NCBI GenBank assembly: GCA_040002995.1
Contig: JBDUDK010000131.1
Location: 1-64,000, forward strand
Direction of reading: 5' to 3'
Origin: JBDUDK01 sp040002995
GTDB lineage: Bacteria > Actinomycetota > Acidimicrobiia > Acidimicrobiales > Ilumatobacteraceae
Length of the DNA: 64,000 bases
Part shown: positions 27,550 through 36,395 of the stretch, piece after piece
Layout: every line of letters starts with the position of its first letter
How positions within the stretch are numbered: the stretch's first letter is position 1
Made by a program: the position numbers and the translations under genes
The notes under the pieces: model-generated
Database searches by the model: none
What the model was told of the DNA's origin: nothing
The model's input: only the letters and a program-made list of their open reading frames with translations

Positions 27550-28194
27550 ATGAAGCTCAACTTGTCCGCCGACGACGTCCTGACCACCACCCGCGCCGTT
27601 CGCAAGCGCCTCGACCTCGGCCGGCCCGTATCGCGGACCGTCGTCCTCGAGTGCTTGGAGATCGCTTTGCAGGCGCCGACCGGGTCAAACAGCCAGGGGT
27701 GGGCCTGGATGTTCGTCGAGGACGCGGCCAAGAAGAAGGCGATCGCCGACTACTACCGCACCAACTTTGAGCAATACCGCAAGAATCCGCGCCCGGTGGA
27801 CTATGCCGACGGTGACACCCGCCTGGTTCACCGCGATGCCGTCATATCTTCGGCCGACTACCTCGCGCAGCACTTCCACGAAGTGCCGGTCATGCTGATC
27901 CCTCTCATCCAGGGTCGCCTCGACGGTCTCTCGGCGCACCAGGGGGCAGGCGCATGGGGATCGATCCTGCCGGCGGTGTGGTCGTTCATGTTGGCGCTCC
28001 GCGAACGGGGACTTGGGTCGGCGTGGACCACCCTGCACCTCGCGTACGAAAAGGAGGTGGCCGAGCTGCTCGGCATTCCCTACGACCGCTACACCCAGGC
28101 CGGGCTGTTCCCGATCGCCTACACGATCGGCACAGACTTCAAGCCGGCCGCCCGACTCCCCGTCGACGAGCTCGTGCATTTCGACACCTGGTAA
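27550..28194 (+). CDS. Nitroreductase-family FMN oxidoreductase
   Basis: A 214-residue protein starting at ATG 27550. The FMN-binding N-terminus (TRAVRKRLDLGRPVSR and LQAPTGSNSQGWAW) and the central AGAWGSILPAVWSFMLALRERGLGSAWTT are typical of the nitroreductase fold. It should be a cytoplasmic dimer using FMN and NAD(P)H. The physiological substrate is not evident; members reduce nitro groups, quinones or alpha,beta-unsaturated compounds. It ends 3 nt before the convergent VOC gene. Confidence 0.88.
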   Translation: MKLNLSADDVLTTTRAVRKRLDLGRPVSRTVVLECLEIALQAPTGSNSQGWAWMFVEDAAKKKAIADYYRTNFEQYRKNPRPVDYADGDTRLVHRDAVISSADYLAQHFHEVPVMLIPLIQGRLDGLSAHQGAGAWGSILPAVWSFMLALRERGLGSAWTTLHLAYEKEVAELLGIPYDRYTQAGLFPIAYTIGTDFKPAARLPVDELVHFDTW

Positions 28195-28197
28195 CGC

Positions 28198-28548
28198 TCA
28201 ACCCGCGTCGATGAGCTCGATGCGATTGCCGAACGGATCGTCGACGTAGCAGTGCAGGCGTCCGGGGAGATCGTCGTCCCAGCGGGCGTCCAACGTTCCC
28301 TCGGAGACGAATCGCTTCAGTTCGGAAACGATTAGCGCGGGATGGGCCTTGCGGGCCGGACGAAAGTCGGCCTCGACACCGAGGTGAAGCTGTGTCGAAC
28401 CGGCCACGAACCAGCACCCTCCTCGCGCCCGCAGGGGCTCGGGTTTGGGCAGCTCGACCAGCCCGAGCCGGCCGACGTAGAACGCACGGGCGGTGTCCTC
28501 GGCACCGGGCGGCATCGCGAGCTGCACGTGGTCGATACCGACGATCAC
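28198..28548 (-). CDS. Small VOC/glyoxalase-family protein
   Basis: A 116-residue single-domain VOC protein: VGIDHVQLAMPPGAEDTARA, then FYVGRLGL, and at the C-terminus LHCYVDDPFGNRIELID. His7, a His in TQLHLGVEA and Glu in RIELI are the expected metal ligands. The GTG at 28548 overlaps the GntR stop by 4 nt (GTGA), so the two form an operon. Its role may be connected with the ligand of that regulator; not identified. Confidence 0.85.
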   Translation of the reverse strand: MIVGIDHVQLAMPPGAEDTARAFYVGRLGLVELPKPEPLRARGGCWFVAGSTQLHLGVEADFRPARKAHPALIVSELKRFVSEGTLDARWDDDLPGRLHCYVDDPFGNRIELIDAG

Positions 28549-29315
28549 GAGCTCTGCACCAACCTCAGACCGCCTGGCGCGATGGACTCTCCGGCGTGCG
28601 GCAGTTCGACGACGAACTCAGTGCGATGCGCGGGGAAGACGTACACACTGAGCAAGACCGGCTTGCCGCTCGTGTCGAGCGTCACGCGCTCGCATCGCAG
28701 TACGGGTGAGCCGACGGGAATTTCGAGCAGGCGAGCGTCGCTCGCCGATGCGGCGGCCGCACCGATCGTCTGGGTCGCTCCTCCCAGACTCGTGTCGAGC
28801 AGTTCGTAGAACGACGAGCGTTCCACGTCGGCTCGCGACATCTCACCGGCGAGCTCCGCCGGGCACCACACCGTGACGCGTGCGAACGGCTCTCCGTCGG
28901 CGAGATTCAGACGCCGTACTCGCAAGACCTGGTCGACACCTAACACGGACCGCACGTGGGGGTCGGCCGCGACGAACGCGAACTCGAGCACCCGCCGCTC
29001 CGGCGCGCGGCCCGATTCGGACAGCTGACCTTCGATGGTGTCGAGTACGCCGAGCGACTGGCGCAGCGGGTCGATGGCCACGAACCAGCCCAACCCCTGA
29101 CGGGCGTCGAGAAGGCCCTCGTCGCGCAACAGCTCGAGCGCCCGCCGCACGGTCACCCGGCTCGCGGCGTACGCCGATGAGAGCGCGGCCTCGCTCGGCA
29201 GCAGGCGACCCGCCCCGAACTCACCGCTCTCCGCCCGACGTCGCAGCGCGTCCGCGATCTCGCGATAGCGGATCGTGCGCACGGGCCTGCGGTCCGGTGG
29301 ACTCATCGGGGCCAT
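28545..29315 (-). CDS. GntR-family regulator, HutC subfamily (UTRA domain)
   Basis: A 256-residue regulator. The N-terminal winged helix is [19 protein letters not shown], then [31 protein letters not shown] ligand domain follows from about residue 95, ending in [19 protein letters not shown]. The start may be ATG 29315 or ATG 29306. It diverges from aconitase with about 100 nt between them, and that gap holds a direct-repeat motif overlapping the aconitase promoter. It is the best candidate for the protein that binds this motif. UTRA domains bind small metabolites; the effector is unknown. Confidence 0.9.
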   Translation of the reverse strand: MAPMSPPDRRPVRTIRYREIADALRRRAESGEFGAGRLLPSEAALSSAYAASRVTVRRALELLRDEGLLDARQGLGWFVAIDPLRQSLGVLDTIEGQLSESGRAPERRVLEFAFVAADPHVRSVLGVDQVLRVRRLNLADGEPFARVTVWCPAELAGEMSRADVERSSFYELLDTSLGGATQTIGAAAASASDARLLEIPVGSPVLRCERVTLDTSGKPVLLSVYVFPAHRTEFVVELPHAGESIAPGGLRLVQSS

Positions 29316-29340
29316 GATGGCAGTGCCGCCTTCTCGATAG

Positions 29341-29370
29341 GTGACAACCAGAACACACTTGTATTATACT
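29341..29370 (+). promoter_or_regulatory. Putative aconitase promoter
   Basis: GTGACA (29341-29346, 5 of 6 to TTGACA) and TATACT (29365-29370, 5 of 6 to TATAAT) are 18 bp apart, about 45 nt upstream of the aconitase ATG at 29415. The region is unusually AT-rich for this genome. The -10 overlaps the ACTTGT direct repeats, so a bound regulator would compete with RNA polymerase. Confidence 0.6.
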
Positions 29371-29377
29371 TGTCTAC
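29357..29377 (+). promoter_or_regulatory. ACTTGT direct-repeat operator upstream of aconitase
   Basis: Two ACTTGT hexamers start at 29357 and 29368, exactly 11 bp (one helical turn) apart, in the context ACTTGTAT, TAT, ACTTGTCTAC. The middle also contains the small palindrome GTATTATAC. The same pattern with identical spacing occurs upstream of isocitrate dehydrogenase (41919-41939). Likely operator for the divergent GntR-type regulator or another shared regulator. Confidence 0.6.
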
Positions 29378-29414
29378 ATCACACGAGGACCAGCCCACTG
29401 ACATAGGAGCCTCT

Positions 29415-31670
29415 ATGGCCGTCACCGCCACCACGCCGATCGAGCTTGTCGAGCAGGTGTACGCATCGCTCCCCGACCGGGTCGCGATCGGCAGGCGCCG
29501 CCTCGGGCGTCCCCTCACGCTCACCGAAAAGATCCTGATCAACCACCTCGACGACCCGAACAAGCAGGAGATGGAACGCGGCCGCAGTTATGCCGACTTC
29601 CACCCCGACCGGGTGGCGATGCAAGACGCGACGGCGCAGATGGCCCTTTTGCAGTTCATGACGGCAGGGCTGCCCGAAGCGGCCGTTCCGTCGACCGTGC
29701 ACTGCGATCACCTGATCCTCGCCAAGGCGGGTGCCGATATCGACCTCAAGTTCGCGCTCGACATCAACAGCGAGGTCTACGAGTTTCTGCGCAGCGTGAG
29801 CGCGAAGTACGGCATCGGTTTCTGGAAGCCGGGCTCGGGCATCATCCATCAAGTTGTGCTCGAGAACTACGCGTTCCCCGGCGCCATGATGATCGGCACC
29901 GACAGCCATACGCCCAACGCCGGCGGCTTGGGCATGGTGGCGATCGGCGTCGGTGGTGCGGACGCGGTCGACGTGATGACCGGCTTCCCGTTCAACGTGC
30001 GGTGGCCCAAAGTCATCGGCGTGCACCTCACCGGGTCACTCTCGGGATGGTCGTCGCCCAAGGACGTCATCTTGAAAGTCGCGCAGGAGCTCACGGTGTC
30101 GGGCGGCACGGGCGCGGTCGTCGAGTACTACGGGCCCGGAGCGGACACGATCTCGGCCACCGGTAAAGCCACGATCTGCAACATGGGCGCGGAGATCGGT
30201 GCGACGTGCTCGATTTTCCCGTACGACGCCAACATGGCGGCCTACCTGAAGGCCACTGGTCGCGAAGCCGTCGCCGATGCAGCGGATCAGGTAGCAGCCG
30301 AACTGCGTCCCGACGCTGGCGCGCAATACGACCAGATCCTCGAGATCGATCTCGACGATCTGCTGCCGCTGATCAACGGGCCGCATACGCCCGACCTCGC
30401 CCACCGGGTCGACGAGATCGGAGCCCACGCCAAGCTCAACGGCTGGCCGCTCGCCATCAGTTCAGCGCTCATCGGCTCGTGCACGAACAGTTCCTATGAG
30501 GACATCACGAGGGCCGCGTCGATTGCCCGGCAGGCCTCGGCGAAGGGCCTCACCTCCAAGACGCAGCTCCTCGTGACCCCAGGCTCTGAGCAAGTGCGCG
30601 CGACGATCGAGCGCGACGGTCTGCTCGCCGACCTCGAGGCCATCGGCGGCACCGTGCTCGCCAACGCGTGCGGACCGTGTATCGGCCAGTGGGAGCGCAC
30701 CGATCTCGACCCTTCCACCAAGAACACGATCATCAACAGCTACAACCGCAACTTCCCGAAGCGCAACGACGGCAGTGCCAACACTCTCTCGTTCGTCACC
30801 TCGCCCGACACCGTGATCGCGTACGCGCTCGCCGGCACGCTCGACTTCAACCCTCTAACCGACGCGCTCGTGAACGACGCGGGTGTCAGCGTGAAACTCG
30901 ACCCGCCGGTCGGAGAGATCCTCCCCGCCAAGGGCTACGCCCGCGGTGAGGACACGTTCGTGGCGCCGCCCGCCGACCGGTCCGCGGTCACCGTCGTCGT
31001 CGACCCGAAGAGCGACCGGTTGCAGCTACTCGATCCGTTCCCCGCGTGGGACGGCCGCGACTACATCGATCTCCCTGTGATCATGAAGGCGCAGGGGAAG
31101 TGCACCACCGACCACATCTCCGCGGCCGGCAAATGGCTCACCTACCGGGGTCACCTCGAGAACATCTCCGGCAACCTCTTCCTCGGCGTCATCAACGCCT
31201 TCAACGGCGCCACCGGTGAGGGCAAGGACCGGACCGACGGCGCCACCCGGTCGTTCCCCGAGATCGCCAAGCGCTACGCCGAGCGCGGTATCGCCTGGTG
31301 TGCGGTCGGCGACCGTAACTATGGGGAAGGCTCGAGCCGCGAGCACGCCGCCATGGAGCCGCGCTACCGCAACGGCCGGGTGATCTTCGCCCGAAGCTTC
31401 GCCCGTATTCACGAGACCAACCTGAAGAAGCAGGGCCTGCTCCCGCTTACGTTCGTCGATCAAGCCACCTACGACGAGATCGGCGAGGACGACCGGCTCA
31501 GTGTGTTGGATCTCAAGAGCCTGACTCCCGACGTGCCGGTGCGCTGCCGCATCAAGAAGCCAAACGGTGCGACGATCGACTTCGAGTGCACCCACACATT
31601 CAGCCCTGAGCAAATTGCATGGTTCCGAGCGGGCTCGGCCCTCAACATCATCAAGGCCAAACAGCGATGA
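29415..31670 (+). CDS. Aconitate hydratase, mitochondrial-type
   Basis: A 751-residue aconitase interconverting citrate and isocitrate. The [4Fe-4S] ligands are Cys356 ([10 protein letters not shown]), Cys419 and Cys422 ([11 protein letters not shown]). Other family blocks are [14 protein letters not shown] and the swivel-domain [14 protein letters not shown]. Length and blocks such as [17 protein letters not shown] (here [16 protein letters not shown]) resemble mitochondrial aconitases rather than the longer AcnA/IRP type common in actinobacteria. ATG 29415 is supported by AGGAG 5 nt upstream. The stop overlaps the next small gene (ATGA). Confidence 0.94.
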   Translation: MAVTATTPIELVEQVYASLPDRVAIGRRRLGRPLTLTEKILINHLDDPNKQEMERGRSYADFHPDRVAMQDATAQMALLQFMTAGLPEAAVPSTVHCDHLILAKAGADIDLKFALDINSEVYEFLRSVSAKYGIGFWKPGSGIIHQVVLENYAFPGAMMIGTDSHTPNAGGLGMVAIGVGGADAVDVMTGFPFNVRWPKVIGVHLTGSLSGWSSPKDVILKVAQELTVSGGTGAVVEYYGPGADTISATGKATICNMGAEIGATCSIFPYDANMAAYLKATGREAVADAADQVAAELRPDAGAQYDQILEIDLDDLLPLINGPHTPDLAHRVDEIGAHAKLNGWPLAISSALIGSCTNSSYEDITRAASIARQASAKGLTSKTQLLVTPGSEQVRATIERDGLLADLEAIGGTVLANACGPCIGQWERTDLDPSTKNTIINSYNRNFPKRNDGSANTLSFVTSPDTVIAYALAGTLDFNPLTDALVNDAGVSVKLDPPVGEILPAKGYARGEDTFVAPPADRSAVTVVVDPKSDRLQLLDPFPAWDGRDYIDLPVIMKAQGKCTTDHISAAGKWLTYRGHLENISGNLFLGVINAFNGATGEGKDRTDGATRSFPEIAKRYAERGIAWCAVGDRNYGEGSSREHAAMEPRYRNGRVIFARSFARIHETNLKKQGLLPLTFVDQATYDEIGEDDRLSVLDLKSLTPDVPVRCRIKKPNGATIDFECTHTFSPEQIAWFRAGSALNIIKAKQR

Positions 31671-31918
31671 AGCACGCGGGCCCGGTCGCGGTCGCCGCAC
31701 TCGAGCCGCTTTTGGTGCGAGTCCGCCCGCTCGAACCGCTACGAGAGCGCAAACCAGGCACGTTCTACCGCCGGTCCGATGCCTTTCTTCATTTCCACGA
31801 GGATCCGGCCGGCTTGTTCGCCGACGTCAAGATCGATGGCCAATTTCAGCGATTTCGTGTCAGCGATCGCGCCGAGCAGGACGCCCTCGTGGCGCTCGTC
31901 GAGAGTCTGCTCGCGTAA
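31667..31918 (+). CDS. Small conserved-looking hypothetical protein behind aconitase
   Basis: An 83-residue frame whose ATG overlaps the aconitase stop (ATGA at 31667-31670), a strong sign of translation. It is soluble, with no Cys motif. The middle part [23 protein letters not shown] has several His/Phe residues and an alternating pattern compatible with beta strands; the end ([15 protein letters not shown]) is helical. I do not recognise the family. The tight coupling suggests a role linked to aconitase, or a chance hitchhiker. Confidence 0.65.
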   Translation: MKHAGPVAVAALEPLLVRVRPLEPLRERKPGTFYRRSDAFLHFHEDPAGLFADVKIDGQFQRFRVSDRAEQDALVALVESLLA

Positions 31919-32048
31919 ATCATCAAGACGTAGGGAGTAACCCCCCTCGTCGACAAGATTCGGCCAAGGCCATCGCCAATTCCCACGTCATTCTGTACGT
32001 TTCGCAGTAGCGCGGGCGGCTCCCGACGAGCGGGCAGAAGGGCGAGCG

Positions 32049-32441
32049 ATGCAAGCGGAAACGGTTGGTCCTGCCCCACAATCAACTGACGATGTCGTCA
32101 TTGATCTGCGGGACTCGCCGCACGACGCCTCAGTCTCGACTCGCACACTCGAGCGCATGCGGTGGGTGGGCTTGGTGATGCTGGTAGTTCTCAACATCGG
32201 CGATCTCGTCACAACCAAGTTGGCCTTGCACGGTGGCGCGATCGAAGGCAACCCGTTATCAAGCGCGCTCATCTCCCACGGTGCAATCAACCCGGCGAAG
32301 TTCCTTACGCTCGCCGTCCTCGCGTGGTGCATCTCGCGCACACCACCGCGCTTGTTCTCGACCGTGGCCGTCTGGTTTGTGGCGGGCGTCTACACCATGG
32401 TGATCGCGTCGAATCTTCTGGTGTACGCGAACATCAACTGA
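32049..32441 (+). CDS. Small membrane protein (DUF5658-like)
   Basis: A 130-residue protein. After a soluble N-terminus of about 40 residues there are three hydrophobic segments: VGLVMLVVLNIGDLVTTKLAL, FLTLAVLAWCIS, and STVAVWFVAGVYTMVIASNLLVY. The NIGDLVTT...GAIEGNPL pattern is typical of DUF5658 inner-membrane proteins of unknown function. The 130 nt upstream (31919-32048) show no clear structure or gene. Convergent with the HAD-acyltransferase gene, 10 nt apart. Confidence 0.72.
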   Translation: MQAETVGPAPQSTDDVVIDLRDSPHDASVSTRTLERMRWVGLVMLVVLNIGDLVTTKLALHGGAIEGNPLSSALISHGAINPAKFLTLAVLAWCISRTPPRLFSTVAVWFVAGVYTMVIASNLLVYANIN

Positions 32442-32451
32442 GCGAACTGCG

Positions 32452-33873
32452 TCAGTCGGTGCCCGGGCGCCGCTGAGTCTCGCTCGATGGATCACCCTTG
32501 TAACCGCGGGGGTAGGTACGCCGCAGCTCCGCTTCGGTGGGTACGCGCTGCTGACGCGCCTCTTCGGGAAGCAGCCGGCGGATCGCCTTCATGATCTTCT
32601 TCGTGTCGTCGTCGAGGTCGAGATAGTCGAGCTTGACGGGCAGACCGACGCGCACCGTGATCGTGGGCGGGTTCATAACGTTGAGAATGTTGGGCAGAAG
32701 GTCGCTCCGCGGCCATACCTTCTCGGTTCCCCATAGGCCAACTGGGATGACGGGAACCTTTGTCATGTGAGCCAGGCGGGCCACACCCCACCGGCCCTTC
32801 AGTTTGGGGTCGAAGAACGCAAGCCCGCGCGGGATCGTGCCTTGCGGCATGATCGCCACGAGTTCACCACCCTCGAGGGCTTCGGCGGCGGCCTTGAGGG
32901 GTTCGTCGCTGCCGGTGCCCCGCTCCACGCGGATGCCACCCATCGCCGTCGCCAGTTGGCCGATGACGGGCGCGTCGAACACTTCTTTCTTGCCCAGGAA
33001 GCGCACGGTACGGCCGCTCCGAGCGATCGCGAGGCCCATCGCGGTGGCGTCGAAGTAGCTGCGATGGTTGGCCACAATGATGCCGGGGCCCAAGGGCGGA
33101 ATGCGTTCAGTGCCGGCAATGTCGAAGCGCGCGTAAGGGAACAACGCCGGGCGGGCGAGAGCCATCGCCACTTGTTGCGGCTCGACGCCGAGGAACTTGG
33201 GGACACCAGGAGGCACGTCGAGATGGATCGTAGGCCAGCGTCGGGCGAAGGCCATCACGATCATGGACGGGTCGGGATTCACGACGACGGGATGGCCGAC
33301 AGCCGCCAACAGAGGTGTGTCGTAGACGCTGTCGGAGTAGGCGTAGCTCTGATCGAGCGCGATGTCGTGGCTGGCCGCCCAACTCTTCACCGCGGCCAGT
33401 TTTCCCGCCGCCCACACAAACGGTCCGTCGAGCGTGCCGTCGTAGGTGCCGTCGTCGGCCGTGCCGTAGCGCGTCGCGACGACATCGTCGAATCCCAACA
33501 ATTCCGCGAACGGCCGCACGAGGTCTTCGGGTGTCGTGGTGGCCAGCACCAACGGCCGGCCCGCGGCGCGGTGCTGGGCAAAGAGCCTCGGCGCGAAGGG
33601 CTGCAGCGCGCCGGCCAGGTGATGGGCGGCGTCGCCCGCCGCGGCGCGGACCGCGTCGGCCTTCCTACCTTTCGCGAGCCGCGGGCCTTGACGGGCCAGG
33701 GCCATCGACGGGAGGTTTTCCCCCACGAGGTTGAAAAGTCGGTAGACAAATCTCTCACCGGGAATAGCCCTGGCACCGCCGATGCCGGCCGTGCGCAGCG
33801 CATTCGACAGCACCGGCCCGCTGGCCCCTCGCAACAACGTCCGGTCGAGATCGAAGAAGGCGGCGCCGGCCAT
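32452..33873 (-). CDS. HAD-IB phosphatase fused to PlsC-type acyltransferase
   Basis: A 473-residue bifunctional protein from ATG 33873. The N-terminal HAD-IB domain has motif I FFDLDRTLL (Asp8/Asp10), motif II LVLATTTPEDLV and motif IV YSDSVYDTPLL. The C-terminal PlsC domain has NHRSYFDATAMG (HX4D) and MPQGTIPRG. By family it dephosphorylates a lipid or glycerol phosphate and acylates a lysolipid, so it may make diacyl-lipid from lyso-phosphatidate in one chain. A frame stays open upstream of the ATG but runs through the 6C RNA, so 33873 is preferred. Confidence 0.88.
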   Translation of the reverse strand: MAGAAFFDLDRTLLRGASGPVLSNALRTAGIGGARAIPGERFVYRLFNLVGENLPSMALARQGPRLAKGRKADAVRAAAGDAAHHLAGALQPFAPRLFAQHRAAGRPLVLATTTPEDLVRPFAELLGFDDVVATRYGTADDGTYDGTLDGPFVWAAGKLAAVKSWAASHDIALDQSYAYSDSVYDTPLLAAVGHPVVVNPDPSMIVMAFARRWPTIHLDVPPGVPKFLGVEPQQVAMALARPALFPYARFDIAGTERIPPLGPGIIVANHRSYFDATAMGLAIARSGRTVRFLGKKEVFDAPVIGQLATAMGGIRVERGTGSDEPLKAAAEALEGGELVAIMPQGTIPRGLAFFDPKLKGRWGVARLAHMTKVPVIPVGLWGTEKVWPRSDLLPNILNVMNPPTITVRVGLPVKLDYLDLDDDTKKIMKAIRRLLPEEARQQRVPTEAELRRTYPRGYKGDPSSETQRRPGTD

Positions 33874-33902
33874 GTGGCGCGCAACCGTACCGGCAGCGGC
33901 GC

Positions 33903-33945
33903 GGCACGAAAACGGGAAAGGCCCCGCCATGGGGGTAGCGGGGCC
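33903..33945 (-). terminator. Intrinsic terminator of the 6C RNA
   Basis: A perfect 8-bp GC stem (GGCCCCGC with GCGGGGCC) is followed on the minus strand by TTTCCCGTTTT. Read-through into the HAD-acyltransferase gene, whose start lies 30 nt further on, remains possible. Confidence 0.7.
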
Positions 33946-34026
33946 TCTCAACCTTGAACCCTGCGACTGGGGGGTCGTTTTACGGGTTCTGCCAGTGTGG
34001 TGATTGGGGGAACCGCCACGCTGTCT
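33912..34026 (-). ncRNA. 6C RNA
   Basis: On the minus strand two hairpins with C-rich loops follow each other, the hallmark of the actinobacterial 6C RNA. Hairpin 1: GAACCC/GGGTTC (33989-33984 with 33961-33956) enclosing CGAC/GTCG and the loop CCCCCA. Hairpin 2: GGCCCCGC (33945-33938), loop TACCCCCATG, GCGGGGCC (33927-33920), then TTTCCCGTTTT, which doubles as an intrinsic terminator. The 5' end near 34026 is inferred from the promoter at 34033-34061. In mycobacteria the homologue is sRNA B11, a regulator of cell-division and virulence-related genes. The neighbouring HAD phosphatase gene also fits, from memory, the mycobacterial context. Confidence 0.82.
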
Positions 34027-34032
34027 TGTGAA

Positions 34033-34061
34033 AGTGTACACGAGCGCGTTATATCTGTCCA
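34033..34061 (-). promoter_or_regulatory. Putative 6C RNA promoter
   Basis: On the minus strand TGGACA (34061-34056) and TACACT (34038-34033) are exactly 17 bp apart, matching the sigma-70 consensus at most positions. It is placed so that transcription would start near 34026, just before the two C-loop hairpins. Confidence 0.6.
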
Positions 34062-34073
34062 CGCGTTGGCACT

Positions 34074-34086
34074 GATAGCTACTATC
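34074..34086. promoter_or_regulatory. Candidate LysR binding palindrome
   Basis: GATAG-CTA-CTATC has perfect 5-bp arms and fits the T-N11-A LysR pattern. It ends 10 bp before the LysR start at 34097 and lies just upstream of the divergent 6C RNA promoter. Confidence 0.4.
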
Positions 34087-34096
34087 TCTTTCACAG

Positions 34097-35029
34097 ATGG
34101 ATCTCCGCCAGCTCGTCGCCCTCGTCGCCCTCGCCGACCACGGGACGTTCTCGTCGGCGGCCAGGGCCCTCTTCACGGTGCAATCCAACATGTCGACGCA
34201 CGTCTCGAAGCTCGAGCGCGACCTCGGCGTCACGTTGTACAACCGCAGCCGGGGCACGCTCACCGAGGAAGGCGTCGTGGTGGTGGCGAGGGCCCGCCGT
34301 ATCCAAAGCGAGCTCGAGGCGATCATCGCCGACCTCGATTCTCTCGGCGCGCCGGCCTCGGGCGACATCCGGCTGGGCGTCATCGGCTCGACCGCGCGCT
34401 GGTTGGTGCCCGGCGTGCTCGAAGCGTTGCGCGTCGAGCACCCGAGGGTCAGGGCGACGGTTGTCGAGGCGAGCACCACGTCGCTGATCCCGCAACTCGT
34501 CTCAGGCGTGCTCGAGCTCGCGATCGTGAACCTGCCCGTCGACGATCCGGAGATCGCCACGGATGCCCTGTTCTCCGAGGACCTGATCTGCGTAGCTCCC
34601 CGATGGCATCCGCTCGCGGCGCGCACAAACGTCACGCTCGCCGAGCTATCCGAGCATCCCTTGCTTCTCGCCGCCCGCGGCACCGCCCTGCGCGACGAGA
34701 TCGAACACGAGCTGGCCCGCGGCGGGTTACGTCTCCAGGCGCAAGCCGAGATCGACGGCGTGCGGCTGATGGCCTCGCTCGCGTTCCAGGGCTACGGCGC
34801 GGCGATCCTGCCGGCCACCGCCGTGCCCGCGTGGCTCCAGGGCGACTGGACACGCGTGCGAGTCGACGGACTCCCCCGCCGTCAGGTGGGTCTGGCCCGC
34901 CGGGCCAAAGGATTGCTGTCGGCCCCCGCCCGTGCGCTCACGGCGATCGTGCCATCGGTCGTGGCCCTTCAAGGCGCGGATCAGCCCGGCCTCCACGTTC
35001 CCGTCGGACAGGCAGACGCGGCGCCGTAG
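34097..35029 (+). CDS. LysR-family transcriptional regulator
   Basis: A 310-residue regulator. The winged helix occupies residues 1-60 (MDLRQLVALVALADHGTFSS, FTVQSNMSTHVSKLERDLGV, LYNRSRG). The effector domain starts near residue 90 (GDIRLGVIGSTARWLVPG) and includes LISLIPQLV-type contacts (SLIPQLVSGVLELAIVNLPV). It overlaps nothing but lies 10 nt before the carboxyltransferase gene on the same strand, so it may be cotranscribed with it. It diverges from the 6C RNA. The effector is unknown. Confidence 0.93.
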   Translation: MDLRQLVALVALADHGTFSSAARALFTVQSNMSTHVSKLERDLGVTLYNRSRGTLTEEGVVVVARARRIQSELEAIIADLDSLGAPASGDIRLGVIGSTARWLVPGVLEALRVEHPRVRATVVEASTTSLIPQLVSGVLELAIVNLPVDDPEIATDALFSEDLICVAPRWHPLAARTNVTLAELSEHPLLLAARGTALRDEIEHELARGGLRLQAQAEIDGVRLMASLAFQGYGAAILPATAVPAWLQGDWTRVRVDGLPRRQVGLARRAKGLLSAPARALTAIVPSVVALQGADQPGLHVPVGQADAAP

Positions 35030-35039
35030 GCTGGCCCTG

Positions 35040-36395
35040 ATGACGTCCACCGCACTTCGGGCTCGAACGCCCGGATCGGTGTCGGTGCGAGTGGTCGAAC
35101 TCAACGGGCGGCGGGTGGTGTTCGTGGCGGCCGATGCCAACGAGCGACCCTTCGAGCGACTCGGCGCGCTGACCTCGAGCGCATCGGAGAACCTGGCGCA
35201 TGCGGCGCGCACCGCGCTCGAGATGCGGATTCCGCTGGTTGGCCTCATCGCTTCGAGCGGTGCTGATCTGACCGAAGGCATGAGCGCGTTGCACGGCTGG
35301 GGGCTGGCGGCCAAAGCCCTCGCCGACTGCTCGGGCATCGTTCCCGTGCTGCTTGGCGTCACCGGGCCGGCGGTGTCGGGACCCGCGCTGCTGCTCGGTC
35401 TGGCCGACGTGGTGGTGATGACGGAGGACTCGTACGCGTTCGTTAGCGGTCCGACGATGGTGGCCGAGTTCACCGGCGTCACCATCGACGCCTCCCAGCT
35501 CGGCGGCGCGGCGGCCCACGCCCGCTTCAGCGGGGCCGCTCACCTCGTGGTGCCGGGCCGCGACGACGCGATCGCCGCGCTCGAGCAGGTGCTCGCCTAC
35601 TTGCCGGAGAACACCGATGTCGAGCCAGACCCCTGGCCGACGGCCGACGACGCCGAGCGCCTCGTTCCCGAGGCGGGTGCCGCGCTTCCGGCCAGCCCGA
35701 CGGGGAGCTACGACGTGAGGACCGTCATCCGCGCGATCGTCGACGACGGGGAGTTGCTCGAGCTGCGCGCCCGCTGGTCACCGAACCTCGTGACGGCCGT
35801 AGCCCGTATCGGTGGGCGGCCGGTCGGACTCGTCGCCAATCAACCGCTCGCGATGGCGGGCACGCTCGACATCCCGGCTTCGCAAAAGGGCGCACGCTTC
35901 GTCGCCACGTGCGACGCGTTCAACCTTCCGATCATCACGCTCGTCGACACTCCGGGTTTCTATCCGGGCAAGGACCTCGAATGGCGGGGCATGATCCGTC
36001 ACGGCGCACAGTTGGTGTTCGCGTACGGACGGGCGACGGTGCCTCGGATCTGCGTCATCCTCCGCAAGAGCTACGGCGGCGCGTACATCGTGATGGACTC
36101 CAAGCGCATGGGTAACGACATCTGCCTCGCGTGGCCCACCGCCGAGATCGCCGTGATGGGCGCGGGGCAGGCCTCGGCGATCCTCATGCGCCGAGCCGAC
36201 ACGGAGGAGAAGTTGGCCTTCGAGGCCGATTACACCGCGCGCCTTTTGAACCCGTACATCGCGGCCGACCGCGGATATATCGACGCGGTGATCGACCCGG
36301 CCGAGACCCGGCGCGTCGTCTCCCGCTCACTCGAGGTGCTGGCCGCGAAGCGCGAGAACCTCGTTCCCCGTAAGCACGACAACTCGCCGCTCTGA
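35040..36395 (+). CDS. Acyl-CoA carboxylase carboxyltransferase subunit
   Basis: A 451-residue crotonase-like carboxyltransferase. The C-terminal half is well conserved: VTAVARIGGRPVGLVANQP, ITLVDTPGFYPGKD, ILRKSYGGAYIVMDSKRMGN, AWPTAEIAVMGAGQAS. It transfers a carboxyl group from biotin to acetyl- or propionyl-CoA. The N-terminal half is shorter and more diverged than in standard AccD/PccB proteins (usually above 500 residues), including the acyl-CoA region near GVTGPAVSGPALLLGLAD. No biotin carboxylase gene adjoins it, so its partner is encoded elsewhere. Its stop overlaps the SDR start (TGATG). Confidence 0.87.
   Translation: MTSTALRARTPGSVSVRVVELNGRRVVFVAADANERPFERLGALTSSASENLAHAARTALEMRIPLVGLIASSGADLTEGMSALHGWGLAAKALADCSGIVPVLLGVTGPAVSGPALLLGLADVVVMTEDSYAFVSGPTMVAEFTGVTIDASQLGGAAAHARFSGAAHLVVPGRDDAIAALEQVLAYLPENTDVEPDPWPTADDAERLVPEAGAALPASPTGSYDVRTVIRAIVDDGELLELRARWSPNLVTAVARIGGRPVGLVANQPLAMAGTLDIPASQKGARFVATCDAFNLPIITLVDTPGFYPGKDLEWRGMIRHGAQLVFAYGRATVPRICVILRKSYGGAYIVMDSKRMGNDICLAWPTAEIAVMGAGQASAILMRRADTEEKLAFEADYTARLLNPYIAADRGYIDAVIDPAETRRVVSRSLEVLAAKRENLVPRKHDNSPL

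Noticed and set aside
31919..32048. Possible riboswitch or small RNA upstream of the DUF5658-like gene
   Set aside because: No extended stems or known motif could be traced by eye; only a short C-run and no terminator.
33946..34026. Possible tRNA because of the GGGTTCAAG-like string on the minus strand
   Set aside because: No acceptor or anticodon stem can be formed; the two C-loop hairpins fit 6C RNA much better.
32452..34683. A continuous minus-strand frame of 743 codons over the HAD-acyltransferase gene and beyond
   Set aside because: The part upstream of 33873 crosses the 6C RNA and the LysR gene in antisense and has no protein-like features; ATG 33873 begins the DLDRT domain properly.
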